Below are positions 1 through 5,813 of a stretch of 9,782 nt of DNA, piece by piece. The first letter of the stretch is position 1; each line of letters begins with the position of its first letter. The position numbers and the translations under genes were made by a program. The stretch is from Bacteriovoracaceae bacterium UBA1018 (GTDB lineage: Bacteria; Bdellovibrionota; UBA1018), in contig DBAE01000049.1 in the NCBI GenBank assembly GCA_002291495.1, positions 1-9,782 of the forward strand, given 5' to 3'. Under the pieces are notes generated by a model. That model had not been told where the DNA came from. It made no database searches and saw only the letters and a list, made by a program, of their open reading frames with translations.

Positions 1-1
1 G

Positions 2-55
2 TGTAGTGTTGCGAGAGAGGCAGCAGTGCAATTCTGGGGAAAAATGCTTCGTTAA
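2..55 (+). CDS. possible C-terminal end of an upstream gene (partial)
   Basis: The second forward frame is open from the left edge to a TAA at 53-55. It reads as a 17-residue tail (CSVAREAAVQFWGKMLR). The stop lies 31 bases before the queA start, the spacing expected inside an operon. Seventeen open codons can easily occur by chance and no family can be recognised, so this is only a plausible reading of the left edge. The frame used by queA is also open here, but the queA start is better placed at 87. Confidence 0.2.
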   Translation, partial: CSVAREAAVQFWGKMLR

Positions 56-86
56 GGCTGGATGCCTCAAAGGAGTTCTGTTACGA

Positions 87-1184
87 ATGGGTTTGATGAC
101 CTCAAACCCATTCGACCTCAATAATTATGATTTTGAGCTCCCTGAGGAGCTCATTGCTCAAAAGCCAGTAGAGCCGCGCGATCAGTCTCGGCTACTCGTA
201 ATCAATCGAAAAGAAGGTACTTGGGAACATCGGACGTTTCGAGATCTTCCTGAGTACTTAGACTCACGCGATCTATTGATCGCAAATAACACGCAAGTAT
301 TTAAGGCCAGGCTTGAAGGTCATCGAATGACCAAACCTGGAGAACATCATCCCGGCGGAAAAGTGGAGATGCTTCTTTTAGAAGAGCATGAGCCACTGGT
401 CTGGGAAGGTGCATTTCATGCGAGCGCCAAACATAAACCGGGTCTCAAGTTTGAAGTTCCTACACCTGATGGAAAAAAGCTGATTGGTGAGATTGTACGA
501 GGGGCTTCTGAGTCTCCAAGTGGGACAGTGTGGGCTCGCTTTGATCGCGATCCGATCTCGGCTCAAGCTGGAGTAATTCCGCTTCCTCATTATATTAAGA
601 GAGACCAATCGAGTGGATCTTCTGCCGACGACTTAAAAAATTATCAAACGGTTTATGCAAAAAACTTAGGTTCAGCAGCTGCTCCTACGGCGGGCCTCCA
701 TTTTACTCCGGAACTCATGAAAGAGCTGCGTGCCCGAGGGGCGGAATGGCGTGAAGTCACATTGCATGTGGGACTTGGAACTTTCCGACCCGTTAAGACG
801 GACGATATTAGACAACACGTCATGCATGAAGAGCGTTATGAGGTCCCAGATGCCGTCGCCAATGAAGTCAATGCCGCACGCAAATCGGGAGAGCGCAGAA
901 TTCTTGCGGTAGGTACAACTTCGGTACGTACGCTTGAAAGCGCATGGCAGCCGGGCACCGGCTTAAGATCGGGGTGGGGGCGAAGCTCTCTATTTATATA
1001 TCCGGAAAAGCATCAGTTCCAGGTTGTTGATCGAATGATCACAAACTTCCATTTGCCAAAGTCGACTCTATTTATCTTGGTTTGTGCCTTTGCAGGCACG
1101 GATCTTATGAAGGAGGCCTATGCATCGGCCATTCAAGAAAGGTATCGTTTTTTTAGCTACGGTGATGGAATGCTCATTCTTTAA
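87..1184 (+). CDS. queA: S-adenosylmethionine:tRNA ribosyltransferase-isomerase QueA
   Basis: QueA transfers and isomerises the ribosyl group of S-adenosylmethionine onto preQ1 at position 34 of GUN tRNAs, giving epoxyqueuosine; it acts in the cytoplasm. The 365-residue product carries the family blocks in order: FELPEELIAQKP (16-27), APTAGLHFT (199-207), HVGLGTFRPV (227-236), GTTSVRTLES (276-285), TNFHLPKSTL (319-328) and the C-terminal YRFFSYGDGMLI (353-364). The length is slightly above the usual 340-360. The frame is open further upstream, but ATG 87 is chosen because AAAGGAG at 69-75 lies 11 bases before it and the family N-terminus begins just after; ATG 96 is the alternative. The block before VVD reads YPEKHQFQ, a little different from the common YPGY-type sequence. 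Its pathway partner tgt lies 2.8 kb downstream, separated by a minus-strand block. Confidence 0.97.
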   Translation: MGLMTSNPFDLNNYDFELPEELIAQKPVEPRDQSRLLVINRKEGTWEHRTFRDLPEYLDSRDLLIANNTQVFKARLEGHRMTKPGEHHPGGKVEMLLLEEHEPLVWEGAFHASAKHKPGLKFEVPTPDGKKLIGEIVRGASESPSGTVWARFDRDPISAQAGVIPLPHYIKRDQSSGSSADDLKNYQTVYAKNLGSAAAPTAGLHFTPELMKELRARGAEWREVTLHVGLGTFRPVKTDDIRQHVMHEERYEVPDAVANEVNAARKSGERRILAVGTTSVRTLESAWQPGTGLRSGWGRSSLFIYPEKHQFQVVDRMITNFHLPKSTLFILVCAFAGTDLMKEAYASAIQERYRFFSYGDGMLIL

Positions 1185-1198
1185 TGAGTTGTTTTAAT
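1173..1198 (+). terminator. weak terminator-like hairpin over the queA stop codon
   Basis: CTCATT (1173-1178) and AATGAG (1183-1188) form a perfect 6-bp stem with a CTTT loop, extendable by one G-U pair. It is followed by the T-rich stretch TTGTTTTAATT. The stem spans the TAA of queA. It is short and AT-rich, so termination would be inefficient, but the position between two convergent genes fits. Confidence 0.4.
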
Positions 1199-1637
1199 TG
1201 CCGCTAGTGGCGATGTTTCTCTCTGCAGTGTCGGTCTTAATATAATCGGTGAGTTTTATCTGCTTGGCTTTGCAGTCGCCTGAAACGATGTACTGGGTAT
1301 CAGAAAGTTCTTTAAACTGATTCTTAAAAACGATTTCCACTTTTTTAGACTTGCTTCGAACTGACTTAATTTCGCTGCACGCTCGAGAGCCAGTCTCGTC
1401 CAGAGAGAGAAGACAGCTTTCAACGTCTTTTTCGTTCTCGAAATACACGGTATAGGTGTAAACGCGTTTAGTGGTTGCGCCTTCGCGAGATGTGGATTCG
1501 TTTTGATCCAGGATCTTGCACGCAACAACCCCAGCTGGGGTGCGGCTGCTAGATGAGGGGGCGAGTGGGGTGGCCGCACAACCGACCAACGAAAGAGTTC
1601 CCAAACCGAGTATAAAACTTTCTCGAATTAAACCCAT
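1194..1637 (-). CDS. small predicted lipoprotein, function unknown
   Basis: The 147-residue protein has a lipoprotein signal: a short N-terminus with one arginine, a hydrophobic stretch (8-18) and the lipobox LVGC with the acylated cysteine at 20. A Ser/Pro-rich linker (23-35) follows, then a soluble domain with four more cysteines (40, 75, 87, 122), an even number that would allow two disulfides in the periplasm. The mature part is rich in Lys, Glu, Ser and Thr and alternates beta-like stretches (YTYTVYFEN, KKVEIVFKN). ATG 1637 is preceded by AGGAGG at 1647-1642, four bases away, a strong if tight ribosome site. It is convergent with queA (9-base gap) and downstream of the transposase on the same strand. 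No homologous family is recognised; gene and lipoprotein calls are firm, function is not. Confidence 0.85.
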   Translation of the reverse strand: MGLIRESFILGLGTLSLVGCAATPLAPSSSSRTPAGVVACKILDQNESTSREGATTKRVYTYTVYFENEKDVESCLLSLDETGSRACSEIKSVRSKSKKVEIVFKNQFKELSDTQYIVSGDCKAKQIKLTDYIKTDTAERNIATSGN

Positions 1638-1700
1638 AAATCCTCCTTAAGAAACCAGCAACAATGATGGAACAGATTGCTCGGTCGGTAAAGAGTTGGA

Positions 1701-1724
1701 AATTTGACAGATAATTTGACAGAT
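1701..1724. repeat. two tandem copies of a 12-bp unit
   Basis: The 12-mer AATTTGACAGAT occurs twice head to tail (1701-1712, 1713-1724) and is followed by AAA. It lies in the 162-base spacer between the transposase and lipoprotein genes. Each copy contains TTGACA, the sigma70 -35 consensus on the + strand, but no suitable -10 follows at 16-18 bases, so this is reported as a repeat and not a promoter. Confidence 0.85.
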
Positions 1725-1768
1725 AAAAGGGCTTTGCTTCTTAGGGGTTAGGGTGGTGTTTGCGTTAG

Positions 1769-1804
1769 GTTGAGTTTGCGAAGACTCGGTTTGTTTAACT
1801 CAAC
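1769..1804 (-). repeat. inverted repeat at the 3' end of the transposase gene
   Basis: GTTGAGTT (1769-1776) and AACTCAAC (1797-1804) are perfect 8-bp complements around a 20-base loop. The right arm overlaps the transposase stop (1800-1802). Inside the loop GACTC gives an alternative GAGT/ACTC pairing (1773-1776 with 1783-1786). No T-run follows on the minus strand, so it is not a classical terminator. By position it could be an end hairpin of the IS200/REP type or an mRNA 3' structure. Confidence 0.5.
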
Positions 1805-2348
1805 AAGGCGGCGGGTGGTTTAGCGAGTCCCCAAATGAGTACATTTTGAGCCGTGGATCTCGCTTAAGTCCAAGTGCGGTCTCAATCAAGTTTCTGATGA
1901 CGTATAGGTGTGTATTTGTAAAATCTTTGCCCCAGGTAATAATTCGCGAATAGGGCGGCTCGGTCCAGAAGCACGCGGGCTTACTCTTTGTTGCGCCTGT
2001 GATGAGTTGCGCGATGCTACCCGCAAGCTCTCTTAAAAAATTTCGAAGTGTAGTTCGATCGGTAAATTGAGCGAGTAGGTGAAGATGATTTCCAGCGTTG
2101 CAATAACGAAAGAGTCGGACTCGATATTTAGCAGCGATTTTTCGGATCTGCTTGTCAACGCGAGTGTGGTTTTTCGGATGAAGCATGGAGTTTACACCTC
2201 GCGCGCGAGCAGATTTCAGAACGAGATGAAGTGGATATTTCGGATGAAACGGCCGAGCAGTCTTTCGTTTTCCTTTGCGACGAAGACCACCATGTTCGAT
2301 TAGGTGACGCGTTTTTGGGAGTAAGGAAAGCTGGCGAGCAGACGGCAT
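1800..2348 (-). CDS. REP-associated/IS200-like HUH tyrosine transposase (Y1 family)
   Basis: This 182-residue protein belongs to the single-tyrosine HUH endonucleases that cut and rejoin single-stranded DNA at hairpins. The first strand of the fold is PLHLVLKS (39-46); the metal-binding HUH motif is H88-L-H90 in NAGNHLHLL; the likely nucleophile is Tyr149 in HLYVIRNLIE. The N-terminal part (HGG..RKGKRKTARPF, about 19-34) is basic and of a type I associate with transposases of Bdellovibrio relatives. The frame appears complete, about the normal length for the family. An in-frame TAA lies 18 bases upstream of ATG 2348, so this is the earliest start; there is no Shine-Dalgarno sequence and a hairpin sits on the start codon. 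Whether it is mobile or a domesticated RAYT cannot be told here: no clear element ends or target duplication were found. Confidence 0.85.
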   Translation of the reverse strand: MPSARQLSLLPKTRHLIEHGGLRRKGKRKTARPFHPKYPLHLVLKSARARGVNSMLHPKNHTRVDKQIRKIAAKYRVRLFRYCNAGNHLHLLAQFTDRTTLRNFLRELAGSIAQLITGATKSKPACFWTEPPYSRIITWGKDFTNTHLYVIRNLIETALGLKRDPRLKMYSFGDSLNHPPPC

Positions 2349-2366
2349 AAAGATAAAATATCTTTA
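2348..2366 (-). promoter_or_regulatory. hairpin covering the transposase start codon
   Basis: TAAAGATA (2348-2355) and TATCTTTA (2359-2366) are perfect 8-bp complements with a 3-base loop. In the minus-strand transcript the 3' arm ends on the A of the AUG, and no purine-rich ribosome site precedes it. This would hinder initiation, as leader hairpins are known to do for IS200 tnpA. The stem is AT-rich, so its strength is moderate. Confidence 0.5.
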
Positions 2367-2443
2367 GCATGTCGTGCGAGAAATTGCGATGAAAGGATGT
2401 TTTTTGGCGAAAATAGCGGGGCAATGGTTTTCCGTTTGTGTGA

Positions 2444-2488
2444 AGTGAGTGCCTAAGGCTGAATCCGGAACCAGATCCGAAACTCACT
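2444..2488. repeat. 7-bp inverted repeat upstream of the transposase
   Basis: AGTGAGT (2444-2450) and ACTCACT (2482-2488) are perfect complements around 31 bases that include the near-palindromes GCCTAAGGC and TCCGGA. It lies about 100 bases upstream of the transposase start. The minus-strand arm (TGAGTTTCGGA...) loosely resembles the hairpin at the other end of the gene (TGAGTTTGCGA...), so the pair may be related end structures. Confidence 0.35.
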
Positions 2489-2630
2489 CGATTAGTATGC
2501 CGAGTGCCTGCCGTAAGCTTTCTCTTGGGTTCATATCGAATCGAAGAGCGCAATTTCCCCACATCAATGTGCACTGCCTACTTGCCGCAATCTCCGGGCC
2601 GAGTTCCGACCCGAGTAGCGAGCCAATCAG

Positions 2631-2657
2631 CCCACCGACTCCCGCACCCCGGACCCC
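2631..2657 (-). other. G-quadruplex-compatible tract
   Basis: On the minus strand four G-runs (4, 4, 3, 3) are separated by loops of 3, 3 and 7 bases, meeting the usual G3+N1-7 rule. It begins 12 bases after the stop of the membrane protein gene ending at 2669, so it would lie in that mRNA's 3' region. Folding is inferred from the pattern only. Confidence 0.5.
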
Positions 2658-2668
2658 GCACCAGCGAG

Positions 2669-3127
2669 CTATTTCACTCGAATCTCAATACCTTTTTCAA
2701 AAACGATCTCTTGGTTTTCGGCATTGACGTCGGAAACCGCCCAGCCATCGCCGGACCGTGTGAGGTTGGCGCTGGCTTCGTAACGTGTTGTTGCGCTGTC
2801 TTGTTGTGAAGCATCTTCAACGTATGAGATTTTGTACTTCATGGCGAGTTTACCTGAGTCAAGGCGATCGAGCTGAGCGACTTCAACACTAATTGACTCA
2901 CTTTTTGGATGGTGTTCTTTGACTTCTTCGGTAACAAGTCGGACAAACTCGGTTTTAATTTCTTCAATCTCTTCGGCAGTAGGCCCAGCATTTTTAGATT
3001 GTTGATAAAAGAAAAACGATGCACCAAGGACCAGAATCAATACGACCGCTGCAATCACCTGAGGCAGTCTTTTCTTTTTGTTGTCTTTAGAAACCGGGGC
3101 GCTCTTCACTTGAGAATCTTGATTCAT
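2669..3127 (-). CDS. single-pass membrane protein with a periplasmic domain, function unknown
   Basis: The 152-residue protein has a basic, polar N-terminus (KKKR at 17-20), one hydrophobic segment (22-41, LPQVIAAVVLILVLGASFFF) and an outward-facing remainder by the positive-inside rule. Residues 50-72 are acidic and probably helical (EEIEEIKTEFVRLVTEEVKE). The C-terminal part (78-152) alternates strands and turns (VEVAQLD, MKYKISYVE, RYEASANLTRSGDGWAVSDV), like a small beta domain. No cysteine and no known family. ATG 3127 is chosen because no later start exists before Met96, deep inside the domain. There is no spaced ribosome site: AAGG touches the ATG directly, and a promoter at 3162-3134 would start transcription on or near the ATG. 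It is divergent from the hydrolase gene at 3207. Confidence 0.8.
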   Translation of the reverse strand: MNQDSQVKSAPVSKDNKKKRLPQVIAAVVLILVLGASFFFYQQSKNAGPTAEEIEEIKTEFVRLVTEEVKEHHPKSESISVEVAQLDRLDSGKLAMKYKISYVEDASQQDSATTRYEASANLTRSGDGWAVSDVNAENQEIVFEKGIEIRVK

Positions 3128-3133
3128 CCTTAA

Positions 3134-3162
3134 ATTATGACAGGCTCAAACCCGCTTGCAAA
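3134..3162 (-). promoter_or_regulatory. sigma70-type extended -10 promoter, possibly leaderless
   Basis: On the minus strand TTTGCA (3162-3157, 4 of 6 to consensus) is followed after 17 bases by CATAAT (3139-3134, 5 of 6), preceded by TGT, an extended -10. The base seven positions past the -10 is the A of the ATG at 3127. Confidence 0.55.
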
Positions 3163-3206
3163 CTTCTTTCAATGGAAAAGCACTTTCCTGTGATACGGTG
3201 AGGCCT

Positions 3207-3914
3207 ATGTCAGCACAATCCACACCTTATATTGATCAAACTTTGGTCGTAGGACCGTTTCAATGTAATTGTCGCATTTTAGTGTGCCCAGAAACTGGCC
3301 AAGCGGCATTGGTTGATCCAGGAGATGAGGCGTCGCGGATTATTCATAAACTGGGTCAACTCACTATTCCGAGCCATAAGAAGATCCAGGTGAAGTACCT
3401 TCTTCATACCCATGCCCATTTGGATCACATTGGAGGCACAAGAGAAGTCTGTGAACATTTTCGATCTTTGAGTCCGAAAGATCACGAGGCCAAGATCGCA
3501 GTTCATCAGGGAGATGAGTTTATCTATCAGCAGTTACGAATGCAGGGCAGTCTTTTTGGCATTCAGTACAATGACCCTCTACCCATTGATCACTATCTCC
3601 AGGAAGGTGAGAACCTCGAGGTAGGAAAATTAAAGCTTTCAGTCATCCATACTCCGGGACATAGCCCAGGAAGTGTTTGTTTGAGGCTTCACGAAGACTC
3701 CCAACTTCAGGTGCCCGAAACACTTTTTACGGGAGATACACTATTTCAAGGAAGCGTAGGTCGAACTGACCTGTGGGGTGGAGATCAGGATTTGATGTTT
3801 AAAAACATCAAACAAAGGATTTTTTCTTTGGATGATGATACGAGAGTTTGCCCGGGCCATGGACCGGAAAGTAAGGTTGGCATTGAGAAGCGAGACAATC
3901 CGTTTTTCGCGTAA
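3207..3914 (+). CDS. metallo-beta-lactamase-fold hydrolase, glyoxalase II-like
   Basis: This 235-residue protein is a dinuclear-metal hydrolase of the glyoxalase II/YcbL type, whose members hydrolyse thioesters such as S-lactoylglutathione. The ligands are visible: THAHLDH (T68, H69, H71, D73, H74), H152 in HTPGHSPGS, D177 in FTGDTLF and H218 in CPGHGPES. The GSVGRTDL block (183-189) after the D177 motif is typical of YcbL-like members. The lack of a long C-terminal substrate domain argues against a full classical GloB, so the substrate is open. Start: the frame opens earlier with a TTG at 3156, but ATG 3207 has GGTGAGG (3197-3203) three bases before it and gives a family-like N-terminus (YIDQTLVVGPFQCNCRILV). 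It is divergent from the membrane protein gene and 75 bases ahead of tgt, possibly co-transcribed. Confidence 0.92.
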   Translation: MSAQSTPYIDQTLVVGPFQCNCRILVCPETGQAALVDPGDEASRIIHKLGQLTIPSHKKIQVKYLLHTHAHLDHIGGTREVCEHFRSLSPKDHEAKIAVHQGDEFIYQQLRMQGSLFGIQYNDPLPIDHYLQEGENLEVGKLKLSVIHTPGHSPGSVCLRLHEDSQLQVPETLFTGDTLFQGSVGRTDLWGGDQDLMFKNIKQRIFSLDDDTRVCPGHGPESKVGIEKRDNPFFA

Positions 3915-3938
3915 GGCACTAACTTTATTAAGGCGTTA

Positions 3939-3974
3939 TTTTGAAACAGATTTTGAAAAACAGATTTTGAGAAA
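3939..3974. repeat. short tandem repeat before tgt
   Basis: TTTTGAAACAGA (3939-3950), TTTTGAAAAACAGA (3951-3964) and a partial third copy TTTTGAGAAA (3965-3974) follow head to tail. The two spacing variants differ by two A residues, as expected from slippage. It fills about half of the 75-base gap between the hydrolase and tgt and ends just before the tgt ribosome site (AGGA, 3981-3984). Confidence 0.8.
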
Positions 3975-3989
3975 AGTTCTAGGAATTAA

Positions 3990-5144
<1,155 letters not shown>

Positions 5145-5192
5145 TTTCAGGCAGAAAAAAAGCCTAAACGATAAGTATATAGAGGGTAATCC

Positions 5193-5657
5193 ATGAGAGC
5201 AGAAATGAAAGCAGGTAACACTTTGAGTCAAGTAGGGCGAAACTGGTCCGCAAAAAATTGGATTGGCTTGATTGGATTTAGTTTGATTGTACTTTTTGTC
5301 ACAATCTCTTCGGTTTTGGCTGATCCAGCAGTACCAGCTGGCGGCGCACCTGCAGGAGCACCTGCCGCACAGCCGCCAGGCGTGGGCGGAATGCTCGTTC
5401 CTTTTGTTGCTATGTTTGCGGTGATGTACTTTTTGATGATCCGACCTCAGCAAAAGAAAGCCAAGCAGCAACTAGAAATGCTAAATTCTTTGAAACATGG
5501 CGATGAAGTTTTGACGAGCTCAGGAATTCTTGGCAAAGTAACAGGGATTACAGATAAAGTGGTCACAGTTGAAATTGCCGACGACGTTCGAGTGAAAATG
5601 TTGAAGAGCCAAGTCACGACAGTGATTAAAGGCCCAGTCACAGACAAGCTCGCCTAA
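5193..5657 (+). CDS. yajC: Sec translocase accessory subunit YajC
   Basis: YajC is a small inner-membrane protein that associates with SecD, SecF and SecYEG during export. The conserved part is clear: a membrane segment (67-83, MLVPFVAMFAVMYFLMI), the RPQQKKAKQQ motif (84-93), then a cytoplasmic beta-rich domain (LKHGDEVLTSSGILGKVTGI, 100-119) ending around 145. At 154 residues it is longer than the usual 85-115. The extra part is an N-terminal hydrophobic segment (23-42) ending in VLA-D (41-44), which resembles a signal peptidase I site, and a Pro/Ala/Gly-rich linker (45-66). ATG 5193 has GAGGG (5182-5186) six bases upstream; the second Met at residue 5 is a weaker choice. A 156-base repeat-rich spacer separates it from secD. 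Confidence 0.95.
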   Translation: MRAEMKAGNTLSQVGRNWSAKNWIGLIGFSLIVLFVTISSVLADPAVPAGGAPAGAPAAQPPGVGGMLVPFVAMFAVMYFLMIRPQQKKAKQQLEMLNSLKHGDEVLTSSGILGKVTGITDKVVTVEIADDVRVKMLKSQVTTVIKGPVTDKLA

Positions 5658-5668
5658 GCGGCAATCTC

Positions 5669-5793
5669 AGAGCTAGGCAATTAGGCTCGAGCGAAGCAGG
5701 CCAAAAGTTAATGCCGAAGCAGAGCTAGGCAGTTAGACAGATGCCGAAGCGTAAGAGCAAGGCAATAAGGCCCTAGCGGAGCAGGGCCAAAAG
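5669..5793 (+). repeat. degenerate repeat array in the yajC-secD spacer
   Basis: Three copies of an 18-mer, AGAGCTAGGCAATTAGGC and variants, lie at 5669-5686, 5721-5738 and 5754-5771, differing at one to three positions. Two copies of a second motif, roughly GCGRAGCAGGSCCAAAAG, lie at 5691-5707 and 5776-5793, and ATGCCGAAGC occurs at 5711-5720 and 5741-5750. The blocks alternate, so most of the spacer is built from one family of units. No long reading frame crosses it. Confidence 0.8.
5769..5788 (+). promoter_or_regulatory. strong hairpin in the secD leader
   Basis: GGCCCT (5769-5774) and AGGGCC (5783-5788) form a perfect GC-rich 6-bp stem with an 8-base loop. It ends 25 bases before the secD start and 13 before its ribosome site (GGAG, 5802-5805). 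A weaker relative (GGC/GCC) occurs at 5684-5702. AAAAG, not a T-run, follows, so it is not an intrinsic terminator; it may act in RNA processing, stability or translation. Confidence 0.5.
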
Positions 5794-5813
5794 ACAGAGA
5801 CGGAGCTAAAAAT

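Larger units (their letters stand above)
2349..2668. other. 320-base spacer without a supportable gene
   Basis: No frame here has a start, ribosome site and protein-like sequence together. It holds the transposase start hairpin, an inverted repeat (2444-2488), an imperfect hairpin GGGTCGG/CTCGGCCC on the minus strand (2612-2596, with two G-U pairs) and a G-run tract (2631-2657). One minus-strand frame open from 2684 to 2484 reads like a glycine zipper (GAGVGGLIGSLLG) but has no start before an ATG at 2564, so it may be a remnant. Composition is noticeably GC-rich at 2590-2660 and mixed elsewhere. Confidence 0.6.

Noticed and set aside
1660..1700. Minus-strand promoter for the lipoprotein (TTTACC-17-CATCAT)
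   Set aside because: Only 4 of 6 matches in both boxes and no extended -10; not above chance.
1704..1744. TTGACA boxes in the tandem repeat as a + strand promoter
   Set aside because: No -10-like hexamer at 16-18 bases after either copy, and no + strand gene follows.
2155..2574. 139-codon open frame on the minus strand overlapping the transposase
   Set aside because: It overlaps the well-supported transposase gene in another frame, has no ribosome site and a low-complexity Ser/Arg/His-rich translation.
2449..2809. Two open + strand frames of 92 and 101 codons in the spacer
   Set aside because: No ribosome sites, compositions that follow the C-rich strand, and overlap with the membrane protein gene on the other strand.
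3156..3206. TTG start extending the hydrolase by 17 residues
   Set aside because: No ribosome site, the extension (QTSFNGKALSCDTVRP) is not family-like, and ATG 3207 has a purine-rich site.
5145..5170. Terminator between tgt and yajC (AGGC/GCCT around an A-run)
   Set aside because: Only four contiguous pairs and no T-run after it; the genes are probably co-transcribed.
5711..5728. Five-codon frame at the first ATGCCGAAGC copy
   Set aside because: Too short to mean anything on its own, no ribosome site, and it follows from the repeat unit.
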